From: JBEICQ01 sp046297395
GTDB taxonomy: Bacteria > Bacteroidota > Bacteroidia > UBA4408
Direction: 5' to 3'
DNA: 29,266 nucleotides
Assembly (NCBI GenBank): GCA_046297395.1
Contig: JBKCNM010000097.1
Location: 1-29,266 of the forward strand
The notes beneath the pieces were generated by a model. That model saw only the letters and a list, made by a program, of their open reading frames with translations. It was not told the DNA's origin and searched no databases. Each line of letters begins with the position of its first letter. The first letter of the stretch is position 1. This document shows, piece after piece, positions 7,599-15,364 of this stretch. The position numbers and the translations under genes are program-made.

Positions 7599-9965
7599 CT
7601 ATCGCTGTTGCACAATTAGTTTTCCGGCTTTCCCTCTCACCCCATTTTGGTTGAGACGAACGGTGTAGATGCCGGGCGCAAAAGAGGAAATATCCAAAAC
7701 CATTTTCTGCTGGAGCACCGGCATGCGTAAAACCTCTCTTCCTTCTAATGAATATACTTCCAGGAAGGTACCCGACAGTGCCATTTGTGGCATCATCATG
7801 AACACGGAATGAGAAGCAGGGTTTGGATACATCTCCGGAACCATCAACGCTTCATGGATGGCCTCTATCCCGAGCGGAGTTTTGCTTTTTCGGGTGATAT
7901 TGATGTTGTCGATTTTTACTCCTTGCGCTCCGACATACGCATCGCACACAAGTCGGAATCGCAGAAGCAAACTGTCGCCCATACCTGTTGGAATGGACAT
8001 CTCCTCTTTCACCCAGTCCAATTGATTGCCATCAATAATAGGCTCTCCCTGCAACTGTAAATCATTTCCCGGATGCGTATATTTTCCGCACAATGGAATC
8101 CATTGGTTACCTCCGTCATAAGAGGCTTCTGTAACAAACCAATCATATCCTTTTTCAATAGACCAGGTGGCATCGAAAGAAAGCCAAAGGGTTTCAGAGG
8201 AATCTATATTCACCGGTTGAGACAACTGTAAAACCGACTCGCTGTTGTTTGCATAGAACCCAAGTGGACTATCTGAAAAACAGGAATTGGAGAGGAAGCC
8301 GGGACTTTCTGTACCCCAAGTTGCACTCTGCCAGTTTTGCAGCGTATTGCAGGGATCTACCAGCAGGGCTTGTAATTGAGCGTACAATACAGAAACCACT
8401 TTCTCATATGTGTATACCCCATTGTTTACGCGTAATTTGTAAGTGATGGTATCACCGTAGGAAATTCCCTGTTGCAATTGAATGGCTATGGAGTCTGTTC
8501 CATTTTGAAACAGCTGCAGATTGGAATAAACTTTTGGCGGCCCCACGGAAAGAATGTTTAAAGAGACAGGCACAACGGAAACAGTTGCTTGAATACTATC
8601 AGTTGTTCCGGCGATAGACCAGGTATATCCTGCCATTAAGCTAGTTTGATTATAAACGAATTTTACTTCTTTGGGAATGACTTGCACATAGGAATGCAAT
8701 AACTTAATGGTTTCAAGATTCATGTGGCACATGTTTCTGCAAAAGGGAAGAATCTGATCCTGGGGAGGCCAGAAACCTAAACTTGCATCGCCTGCTTCAG
8801 GAGTCATGGAAAGAATTTTTGGCTTGTCGTTTTGCTCGCCATACATCCAGTCATCACTGTCTCCGTTTGTTACATAACCTACGGTTTGGTCACCCGTGCC
8901 ATAGGAATAGTTGTTTTCGGCGGTCATGATTTTTGCCATGTTTACGAATACGGCTGAATCGGGAGTAAAAAGCGAGGGTTCGTATCCCCATGGATAAATC
9001 AATAAATTTCCATAGGTGTGATTGTTCAGCGCAATTAAAAATTCATGTTCAATACAAAATTGCCTGACTGCACGGGTTTCGGGTTCAGAAAATCCGGATA
9101 GCCCTCTAAAAACATCAGAATTGCTCTGAGGACTGGATCCACTGTTGTCATATCCCCAAAAGTATCCATAGTTACGGTTTAAATCCACCCCAAAAGTTCC
9201 GTTTCCGTTGTTTCTTCTGTTTTTTCTCCACATGCCGCCTCCCTGAGGGCTATTGTTTTGGTTGAATAGATATCCATCAGGATTGATACACGGGATAAAA
9301 TACAATTCGCTGTTGTTGATGATAGATTGTACAAGCGTATCGTTGTCATAATTTTCACAGAGGTAATACATGAAATAAATCAACTGGCTTAATGAACCCG
9401 GTTCTCTGGCATGATGCAGCGCATTAAACAGCATCTCTTTTTCCGGTTCATCACTTTCAGGATGATCAGATATTTTCACATAATATATGGGTCTTCCCTC
9501 CACAGACTGTATGGTATCGCTCACAGGAAGCTTAGCACTTACAAGATTGGGAAATCTGGCCCTTAGTGTATCCAAATGCGCCAGCATCTCCGAGTAGGTA
9601 AAATAGCCTGCCATACTGCCGAGAGAAAATCCTGCAGGATCTTCAACCAAGGGTGTTTCCTGGCAAGTATTGTTAACGAAAACGGAAGGCATTCTTTGTT
9701 CTGTTTTGTAGCCCAGGCTGCGGATAATAGTCAGCTCATATTCCGAAAACTGAGACTCAAACCAATATCCCTTTTTCATTTGGCCATGATCCATGGCAAT
9801 TCCTTTTTGAAGCAATCCTACCGCAGGGTGCTCCTTGTCAAAATACACTCTCGTTATGGGAATTGATGGCTGTGCAGCCAGCAGGTGGATTTTGTAGGAT
9901 AGAAGGAAAATCAAAGAAAAAACAAGCTTTGATAATGCCGTGGTTAGTGATTTTTGTTTTGTCAT
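7599..9965 (-). CDS. Secreted M14 zinc carboxypeptidase with T9SS type A sorting domain
   Basis: 788 residues from the ATG at 9965, which begins a classical signal peptide (KQKSLTTALSK, then a hydrophobic core, cleavage near LLAAQP). The longer frame upstream lacks one. The M14 peptidase domain covers roughly residues 110-430. Zinc ligands are the His and Glu of HHAREPG near residue 184 and a later His in ALNNHTYGNLL; the catalytic Glu lies in MTPEAGD. A beta-sandwich/MAM-like region follows (DATWSIEKGYDWFVTEASYD, IDNINI). The last 80 or so residues are a T9SS type A sorting domain: MYPNPASHSVF, LEVYSLEGREV, GIYTVRL. The enzyme is therefore exported by Sec, then T9SS, and anchored or released at the cell surface, where it would trim C-terminal residues from peptides. 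The family call is strong; the substrate is unknown. Confidence 0.94.
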   Translation of the reverse strand: MTKQKSLTTALSKLVFSLIFLLSYKIHLLAAQPSIPITRVYFDKEHPAVGLLQKGIAMDHGQMKKGYWFESQFSEYELTIIRSLGYKTEQRMPSVFVNNTCQETPLVEDPAGFSLGSMAGYFTYSEMLAHLDTLRARFPNLVSAKLPVSDTIQSVEGRPIYYVKISDHPESDEPEKEMLFNALHHAREPGSLSQLIYFMYYLCENYDNDTLVQSIINNSELYFIPCINPDGYLFNQNNSPQGGGMWRKNRRNNGNGTFGVDLNRNYGYFWGYDNSGSSPQSNSDVFRGLSGFSEPETRAVRQFCIEHEFLIALNNHTYGNLLIYPWGYEPSLFTPDSAVFVNMAKIMTAENNYSYGTGDQTVGYVTNGDSDDWMYGEQNDKPKILSMTPEAGDASLGFWPPQDQILPFCRNMCHMNLETIKLLHSYVQVIPKEVKFVYNQTSLMAGYTWSIAGTTDSIQATVSVVPVSLNILSVGPPKVYSNLQLFQNGTDSIAIQLQQGISYGDTITYKLRVNNGVYTYEKVVSVLYAQLQALLVDPCNTLQNWQSATWGTESPGFLSNSCFSDSPLGFYANNSESVLQLSQPVNIDSSETLWLSFDATWSIEKGYDWFVTEASYDGGNQWIPLCGKYTHPGNDLQLQGEPIIDGNQLDWVKEEMSIPTGMGDSLLLRFRLVCDAYVGAQGVKIDNINITRKSKTPLGIEAIHEALMVPEMYPNPASHSVFMMMPQMALSGTFLEVYSLEGREVLRMPVLQQKMVLDISSFAPGIYTVRLNQNGVRGKAGKLIVQQR

Positions 9966-10019
9966 CGTGCAAAAAATGAACAGGTAAAAATGTCTTTGGA
10001 AGATAGCAGGAATTCTTCT

Positions 10020-10027
10020 CAAATATA
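10020..10027 (-). promoter_or_regulatory. Candidate -7 element of the M14 peptidase gene
   Basis: Leftward TATATTTG is an exact TAnnTTTG match, 54 bp upstream of the peptidase ATG. A TTTG lies only 11 bp further upstream, too close for a -33 element, so the assignment rests on the -7 box alone. Confidence 0.35.
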
Positions 10028-10267
10028 AGTAACGCATTCAAATGGCAGAATATTGAAAAGTCCTTTCGTCATCTTTCATACAAATGAATTAAACGCATCC
10101 CCGATCATATTTCATATCCTTTTTAACCCTACCGGTAATTGTTTCTACAAATCTTCTTGGTGTTCATTTAAAAGAAGCTGCAATATTTTACAATGTAAAA
10201 AAAATGGCAAGGTGTTATTTTGCAACATTATTTCTTAACCCTAACCATTTATCCTAAACCCTAAACC

Positions 10268-10783
10268 ATGAAAACAATTGGTACCATTTTATTTCTTGCA
10301 CCTGTTTTGCTAGGTTGCAACAGTAGTCTTTCTCAAACAACAACATCCTATCCCAGAGATGTAGGAGATATTTTTTTTAGTCCGCTAACGGATCATCCAC
10401 ACTTTGCACCCTGCGATACTTCAAAAATCATTCACTGGTATAATTATTATGTGGGTTATCAAGGCAACACGCCCGCCATTCAGGAAATTTTTGATCTGTA
10501 TTTTTCCAAAAAACCGGAATACCGCGATTACTCCGGCTATGTAATGGTGCGCTTTGTGCTTAGCTGTAAAGATGAAGCAGGCATGTTTCGTGCAGAAGCA
10601 TGTGATGATTCTTTCAGAGAAATTGATTGCCCCGAGACTTTACGAAATGACCTGATTGCGATTGTAAAAAAACTAAAAGGGTGGAAGCATGCTGTATATG
10701 AGCAAAACGATTTTGATGCTTACATGTGCCTCACTTTTAAAATGAGCAAGGGTAAAATCCTGCAAATCCTTCCACTGTTATGA
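10268..10783 (+). CDS. Putative lipoprotein with a TonB C-terminal-like domain
   Basis: 171 residues. The N-terminus is a lipoprotein signal (MKTIGTILFLAPVLLGC, lipobox LLGC, Cys17), so the mature protein should be lipid-anchored, probably facing the periplasm. The C-terminal half (about 90-171) has the layout of a TonB_C-like domain: a strand YVMVRFVLSCKDEAGMF, a helix with LRNDLIAIVKKLKGWKHAVY, then a strand DFDAYMCLTFKM. A lone TonB_C domain on a lipoprotein, without an energising membrane anchor, is not a working TonB. I do not recognise a named family. It overlaps the following TPR gene by 4 bp (ATGA), so the two form a coupled pair. A 230-bp non-coding leader lies upstream, with a C/T-A-rich TAACCCTAA-like end. 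Confidence 0.6.
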   Translation: MKTIGTILFLAPVLLGCNSSLSQTTTSYPRDVGDIFFSPLTDHPHFAPCDTSKIIHWYNYYVGYQGNTPAIQEIFDLYFSKKPEYRDYSGYVMVRFVLSCKDEAGMFRAEACDDSFREIDCPETLRNDLIAIVKKLKGWKHAVYEQNDFDAYMCLTFKMSKGKILQILPLL

Positions 10784-11583
10784 AACAGATCATTGTTTTT
10801 TTATTGGTTTATTTTTCGCCCATCATCCTATTTGCGCAGGGGAACTGTTTGGTTTTTCCTGAAGCAAGCCCTGAGAGAAAAGCGTGTGAATACAGCTACA
10901 AAGCCATTGAGTTTCATCAGGGCAGCAGAGAATCCCAGCGCTATTTTGACTCCGCCATATCTATAGGACCCAAATATGCTTGGTCGTACATGGAAAAGAG
11001 TGTTCCTTATTTTAAAAGAGGCCTTCCTCACAAGGGAATACAATGGCTTAACAAAGCAGTGGAACTTGAGCCACAAAATTACCTTTGCTACAGGGCATCA
11101 TGGTTTTTTGAATACCAGAGTTATCAAAATTGTATTGCCGATTTAGAGCGCTATTATGCGCTACCAAACCCATCTATTCAATTTACACCCAGCGGAGAAA
11201 TGAATATGAAAATAGTGCTGGGTCTATCCTATGCCAAATTGGGGAATTACAAAAGGGCAGCCGAGATCATTTCCGCCGGTATCAGAGAAAATCAAAGAGA
11301 AAACCTAATTGGATTGTTCGATTTTCATGCCCTTGCAGTGGTTCAATTTTTACAGGGAAACCATGACGATGCGATCCTTTCTTGCAAGAGACAATTATTA
11401 CAAAACGGCCTGCTTCCGGATACCTATTATTACCTTGGGTTGGCACTTAAAAAAACAGGCAGGATGATGGAAGCATCTGATTCTTTCGCAAAAGCCCTCA
11501 ATCTTATAGATCAGGAGGGACTCAAACAAAATTTATGTTTTCAGGTAAATAAATCAGATATCGCAAAAGCACTCATGGATTAA
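10780..11583 (+). CDS. Secreted tetratricopeptide-repeat protein
   Basis: 267 residues with a Sec signal peptide (MKQIIVFLLVYFSPIILFAQG, cleavage after FAQ). The rest is built from TPR-like helix pairs: AWSYMEKSVPYFKRGLPHKG with AVELEPQNYLCYRA, then VLGLSYAKLGNYKRAAEIIS, VVQFLQGNHDDAILSCKRQL and YYLGLALKKTGRMMEASDSF with AKALNLI. TPRs mediate protein-protein contacts, so this is likely a periplasmic scaffold. It is translationally coupled to the upstream lipoprotein by an ATGA overlap, suggesting that the two products act together. No enzyme motif is present. The partner and process are unknown. Confidence 0.75.
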   Translation: MKQIIVFLLVYFSPIILFAQGNCLVFPEASPERKACEYSYKAIEFHQGSRESQRYFDSAISIGPKYAWSYMEKSVPYFKRGLPHKGIQWLNKAVELEPQNYLCYRASWFFEYQSYQNCIADLERYYALPNPSIQFTPSGEMNMKIVLGLSYAKLGNYKRAAEIISAGIRENQRENLIGLFDFHALAVVQFLQGNHDDAILSCKRQLLQNGLLPDTYYYLGLALKKTGRMMEASDSFAKALNLIDQEGLKQNLCFQVNKSDIAKALMD

Positions 11584-11585
11584 AC

Positions 11586-11626
11586 ACATGGCTCTTGAAG
11601 GAAGAAGAATAGCCTGCCATGTTTTT
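11586..11626 (+). terminator. Possible terminator after the lipoprotein/TPR pair
   Basis: ACATGGC (11586-11592) can pair with GCCATGT (11616-11622), and five Ts close the structure. The loop is long (23 nt), though GGCT/AGCC inside may pair. It sits between convergent genes, where a terminator is expected. Confidence 0.35.
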
Positions 11627-11643
11627 CAGCAATACCTTTCGCT

Positions 11644-12528
11644 TCAAGAAGGGAGCACAGGCAAAGGAAGTTGTGCAAGTAGTTCAGAAGGTGTTTTGAA
11701 AAGCTTTGTATTTTCAGGTGTCTTTACCTCCTGACTCACCACAAGGTAACCACTAAGAAGCTTGAGACACTCAGGGAAATTTTCGTGAAGAGCATCCACA
11801 TAATCCTGCACCTTATGACCTGAGGTAAGAACGGTAATCATGCAATGGGGTTTTCGTAATGCATAAATTTTCTTGAGGTCTTCGAAGGGCAAGGATTGCC
11901 CCAGATAATAGGCTCTTATTCCGGCTTTTCGGAGTAAATAATGGAAATACAGCAAGCTGATTTCATGCAGCTCCCCTTCCGGAAGATAGAGCAATGCAGT
12001 GAAGGCATCCGGAGAATAGTTGCAGGTTTGGCTGTCGATGGCGGCAATCAGTTTCTGGCGAATCAGGCTGGTGATAAAATGCTCCTGGGCCGGATTAATG
12101 GAATCGGTAATCCATAAAACGCCCACTTTCACCAAAAACGGATAAATTACCTGTTCAATCGTGTGTTCAAAACCGAGTTGTGAGATGTTGGCAGAAACCG
12201 ATTGTTCAAACCGTTGTTCGTCCACCTCAACCATCGAGATGATTAAGTTATCAACTTGGGTAGCCGAGGCAAAATCGGTTTCGGTGATGCGCTTCACGGC
12301 ATTGTAAATCTCTTCGTGACTCATGCCTGCAATGCGGGATATTTTTATCCCGTTGTTGTTAAGCAAGGTCACATTCAGCAACATCTTGAGGTCGTCGTTG
12401 CTGTAAGAGCGGATATTTGTCTCGCTGCGGCTGGGTTTAAAAAGGTTGTACCGTTGTTCCCAGATACGGAGCGTGTGGGCTTTGATGCCGGAGATGCTTT
12501 CGAGGTCTTTGATAGAGAAAGTGTTCAC
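11644..12528 (-). CDS. MerR-type regulator with CarH/LitR-like cobalamin-binding domain
   Basis: 294 residues starting at a GTG (12528); no in-frame ATG precedes the helix-turn-helix. Residues 1-70 are a MerR DNA-binding domain (FSIKDLESISGIKAHTLRIW, EQRYNLFKP). Residues about 90-170 form the helical B12 cap with the W-x9-EH signature (Trp139, Glu149, His150). Residues about 175-290 are a Rossmann-like B12-binding domain with E-L-H at 186-188, where His188 would be the lower cobalt ligand. In CarH proteins AdoCbl-bound tetramers repress carotenoid genes in the dark and fall apart in light. Two departures are seen: Ile140 follows the cap Trp, where Thermus CarH has His132, and Ser191 replaces the Gly of ExHxxG. 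The likely target is the crt locus in this window, but they are not adjacent. Confidence 0.85.
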   Translation of the reverse strand: MNTFSIKDLESISGIKAHTLRIWEQRYNLFKPSRSETNIRSYSNDDLKMLLNVTLLNNNGIKISRIAGMSHEEIYNAVKRITETDFASATQVDNLIISMVEVDEQRFEQSVSANISQLGFEHTIEQVIYPFLVKVGVLWITDSINPAQEHFITSLIRQKLIAAIDSQTCNYSPDAFTALLYLPEGELHEISLLYFHYLLRKAGIRAYYLGQSLPFEDLKKIYALRKPHCMITVLTSGHKVQDYVDALHENFPECLKLLSGYLVVSQEVKTPENTKLFKTPSELLAQLPLPVLPS

Positions 12529-12600
12529 TTAACGCAGTTGCCGTTGATGTGAGTTCTAACAAGCCCTTCGCAGAAATGTTTAAAAAATCTAAAATCCCTT

Positions 12601-14493
12601 TCAGTAGGCTCGTTTGTTCTTCCCGAGGTAAAAATTCACAAAGGCCTGATTCACTACCCTCAAGCCACCGGGCGTAGGGTAATTTCCGGAAAAATACCAG
12701 TCTCCGCCATGTTCCGGACAGGCATGATGCAAGCCTTCCAGGGATTGATAAACCAGAAAAACGGGTGCCTTAATGCCTTGGCTAAGCAGCCATGCGGCCT
12801 CCGAAGAGATGCTTTCGGCAGAGAAAGGGGCATAGATCTCTTTTACATGATTGGTTTTACATTGATCAAGAGAGAGTTCAGCCACAGCTTTTTCGTATAC
12901 CTCGGTGAGAAGTTTTTCTTTTCCGGATTTTTTGAGAAGAGATACCGCTGCCTGAAAAGCGATAAAGTCTCCATGCTTGGCCATATCAATGCCATAACAA
13001 TCGGGATACCTGATTTGAGGGGCGGAGGAAACGATAATGATTTTGCGGGGTTCCAGTCGGTCGAGCATCCTGAGTAAACTTTGCTTGAGCGTAGTTCCTC
13101 TCACGATGGAATCATCCATTACCACAACCTGATCGGTGTGTTTTTGAATGGAATCATAAGTGATATCGTACACATGTTCCACCAGTTCGTTCCGGTGTAA
13201 ATCGTCGGTGATGAAAGTGCGCAGTTTTGCATCTTTGATGACCAGTTTTTCTACCCTTGGACTCAGGGCAATCAGCTTTGTTTTTTCTAAAATACCCAAA
13301 TCCGGATCGGCCTCCAGTTTTTTTATCTTTTCGGCAGCCATCATGCTTTCAATTTCCCTGATCATTCCGTAAAAAGCCACTTCCGCTGTATTAGGAACGA
13401 ACGAAAAAACGGTGTGCAGGATATCCCCTTCAATCTGCTGCATAACCTTGCTCGCAACTTCAGCTCCCAACTTTTTTCTTTCAGCATAGATGGCCGGATC
13501 ACTCCCACGGGAAAAATAAATGCGTTCGAAGGAACAACTCTTTCTTATTCCGGCAGGATTGATACTCTCTAATGTGTATTCACCATTTTTTCGGATGATA
13601 AGCGCATGTCCCGGAGGGATTTCTTGAATCTGCTCCAAAGGAGCCTGAAATGCAGTTTGAATGGCAGGTCTTTCTGAAGCGGTAACAAGCACTTCTTCAT
13701 TGGCAAAAAACCAGCATGGTCTGATGCCCATGGGGTCGCGAAGCACAAATGCATCTCCATGGCCAAACATGCCGGCAATGACATATCCGCCATCCCACTT
13801 TTTACTGGCATCTCTGAGGATTTGGGCAATATTGAGTTCCCTTGCAATCAGCGCAGAAATTTCTTTGTTATCAAGACCCTTGGCTTTTCCTTCCCTGAAA
13901 ACTCTTTCGTTTTCTACATCCAGAAAATGCCCAATGCGTTCCATGATGGTTACTGTATCGGCTTTCTCTTTCGGATGCTGTCCCAAATCTACCAGATGCT
14001 CAAACAAATCGTCAACATTGGTAAGATTGAAATTCCCGGCAACAACAAGGTTGCGCGTTTTCCAATTGCTCTGTCGAATAAAGGGATGACAACTCTCGAT
14101 GTCGTTTTTCCCAAAAGTCCCGTACCTGAGATGACCCAACAACAATTCACCGGCAAAAGGCACATGGGTTTTCACCCAAGACGGATCCTTGTATTGAAGA
14201 GGATGTTTTTGTGAGGCCTCGCTGAATTTAGAACTGACCTTGTTAAATAAATCTTTAATGGCTTGGCTCTCGATAGATCGCCTGCGTGAGATGTATCTTT
14301 CCCCGGGAGCCGTATCAAATTTGATGGAGGCAATTCCGGCACCATCTTGTCCGCGGTTGTGCTGCTTTTCCATCATCAAATAAAGTTTAGAGATGGCAAA
14401 AAGGTGACTGTTGTATGTCTTGCTGTAATGGGCAAAAGGCTTCAACAGCCGAACGAGTGCAATTCCACACTCATGTTTGATGGGGTCGCTCAT
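12601..14493 (-). CDS. PurF-like amidophosphoribosyltransferase paralogue, long form
   Basis: 630 residues from the ATG at 14493. PurF makes 5-phosphoribosylamine from PRPP and glutamine, but this is the longer (about 630 versus 470-500) paralogue I know from Bacteroidota, usually present beside a normal purF elsewhere. The N-terminal Ntn-hydrolase domain keeps the nucleophile in ECGIA (Cys9, needing removal of an 8-residue propeptide), NRGQDGAGI, GHLRYGT (Arg123) and KADT (Asp179). The oxyanion-hole motif HNGNLTN reads GNFNLTN, with Phe155 in place of Gly. The phosphoribosyltransferase domain keeps the PRPP loop VVVMDDSIVRGTT at 456-468. An insert near 380-420 is absent from standard PurF. 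The exact reaction in vivo is uncertain. A palindrome sits in its promoter. Confidence 0.82.
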   Translation of the reverse strand: MSDPIKHECGIALVRLLKPFAHYSKTYNSHLFAISKLYLMMEKQHNRGQDGAGIASIKFDTAPGERYISRRRSIESQAIKDLFNKVSSKFSEASQKHPLQYKDPSWVKTHVPFAGELLLGHLRYGTFGKNDIESCHPFIRQSNWKTRNLVVAGNFNLTNVDDLFEHLVDLGQHPKEKADTVTIMERIGHFLDVENERVFREGKAKGLDNKEISALIARELNIAQILRDASKKWDGGYVIAGMFGHGDAFVLRDPMGIRPCWFFANEEVLVTASERPAIQTAFQAPLEQIQEIPPGHALIIRKNGEYTLESINPAGIRKSCSFERIYFSRGSDPAIYAERKKLGAEVASKVMQQIEGDILHTVFSFVPNTAEVAFYGMIREIESMMAAEKIKKLEADPDLGILEKTKLIALSPRVEKLVIKDAKLRTFITDDLHRNELVEHVYDITYDSIQKHTDQVVVMDDSIVRGTTLKQSLLRMLDRLEPRKIIIVSSAPQIRYPDCYGIDMAKHGDFIAFQAAVSLLKKSGKEKLLTEVYEKAVAELSLDQCKTNHVKEIYAPFSAESISSEAAWLLSQGIKAPVFLVYQSLEGLHHACPEHGGDWYFSGNYPTPGGLRVVNQAFVNFYLGKNKRAY

Positions 14494-14501
14494 GGGGCGC
14501 T

Positions 14502-14525
14502 TAAAGATAGCAAACACTTGTTTGC
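14502..14525 (-). promoter_or_regulatory. Palindromic operator candidate abutting the -7 box of the PurF-like gene
   Basis: Leftward, GCAAACA-AG-TGTTTGC (14510-14525; 7-bp perfect arms) directly abuts TATCTTTA (14502-14509), a one-mismatch fit to TAnnTTTG located 8 bp before the ATG. A dyad in the -33 to -7 spacer is a classic repressor or MerR-like activator position. No strong -33 TTG is seen. The regulator is unknown. Confidence 0.45.
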
Positions 14526-14601
14526 ATGAACCGCTTGTCAACTAAAAATTAAAGTTCCGATAACAAGTAGGGGGTCACTTAGGGATTTTCGTAAAATGCA
14601 T

Positions 14602-15258
14602 TTAGTTTTCACGGCCATTCTGCAGGCCGGCTTTGAGGTCATAAATACTCCTCACATGATTGAACTCTTTTTGCATATCAAATGCAAGATCAAGCAGTCG
14701 TCCGCTGCGCACATCAAATACCCATCCATGAATTTTTGGGTAGCCACCCATCGCCCAAGCCCTTTGTACATGGTCAATTTTAATGATGTTGAGGCATTGT
14801 TCTCTCACATTGATTTCAACAAGCCTGTCAAATCTTTTCTGTTCATCGGCAAGGGCATCCAATTCTACCCTGTGAAACCTGTAAACATCTCTCAGCTTAT
14901 GCAGCCAACTGTTGAGCTGGCCTAAATCGCTCGGTGCAAGCGCAGCTTTAACACCACCGCATTCATAGTGGCCACAAACCACGATGTGTTTTACTTTTAA
15001 AAACTCCACGGCATACTGCACCACTGCATTTAAATTGTTGTCAATACTCACCACCAGGTTGGCTATGTTGCGGTGTACAAAAACTTCACCGGGTGCCACG
15101 CCCATCAATTCTTCAGCGCTTACGCGGCTGTCGCTACAGCCGATGTAGAGAACTTCAGGACTTTGTCCGCGCGATAATTTTTCGAAATAATCGGCTTCTT
15201 TTTTCAGTTTTTCTTCCACCCATTTCCGGTTGTTCTCAAAAATTTTTTCAAATTCCAT
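14602..15258 (-). CDS. can: Beta-class carbonic anhydrase
   Basis: 218 residues from the ATG at 15258; the longer frame upstream is not family-like. It interconverts CO2 and bicarbonate in the cytoplasm, supplying bicarbonate to carboxylases. Zinc ligands and the catalytic dyad are intact: Cys41, Asp43 and Arg45 in YIGCSDSR, and His97 and Cys100 in CGHYECGG. Further family stretches are GEVFVHRNIANLV, the INVREQCLNI helix and KIHGWVFDVRSGRLLDL. Length and sequence are close to E. coli Can. It diverges from gldA across a 106-bp gap; the two are not obviously related functionally. Confidence 0.95.
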   Translation of the reverse strand: MEFEKIFENNRKWVEEKLKKEADYFEKLSRGQSPEVLYIGCSDSRVSAEELMGVAPGEVFVHRNIANLVVSIDNNLNAVVQYAVEFLKVKHIVVCGHYECGGVKAALAPSDLGQLNSWLHKLRDVYRFHRVELDALADEQKRFDRLVEINVREQCLNIIKIDHVQRAWAMGGYPKIHGWVFDVRSGRLLDLAFDMQKEFNHVRSIYDLKAGLQNGREN

Positions 15259-15327
15259 GGCAGTACTTTTCAGCAGTATATTGCAAGCTACACTTTTTTG
15301 GGCAATCAGTTTCATCACACAGGGTGC

Positions 15328-15357
15328 TTGGCTATTTGTTCTGCATGTTTACTTTTG
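15328..15357 (+). promoter_or_regulatory. Promoter of gldA, predicting a leaderless or near-leaderless mRNA
   Basis: TTG (15328-15330), 19 bp, then TACTTTTG (15350-15357): an exact match to the Bacteroidota consensus. The gldA ATG follows only 7 bp later, so transcription would start at or within a base or two of the start codon. Confidence 0.6.
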
Positions 15358-15364
15358 TCGCCAC

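Noticed and set aside
10234..10267. Telomere-like CCCTAA/CCTAAACCC-rich leader before the lipoprotein gene
   Set aside because: Only three imperfect copies within 34 bp, in an internal chromosomal leader; too short and irregular for a telomere or a real tandem repeat.
11644..12528. Direct operon link between the CarH-like gene and the crt genes
   Set aside because: They are about 13-15 kb apart with many unrelated genes on both strands between them; only regulation in trans is possible.
13661..14214. Two overlapping rightward frames (142 and 151 codons) antisense to the PurF-like gene
   Set aside because: Both mirror a clearly coding gene; the serine-rich and cysteine/phenylalanine-rich composition is typical of antisense shadows.
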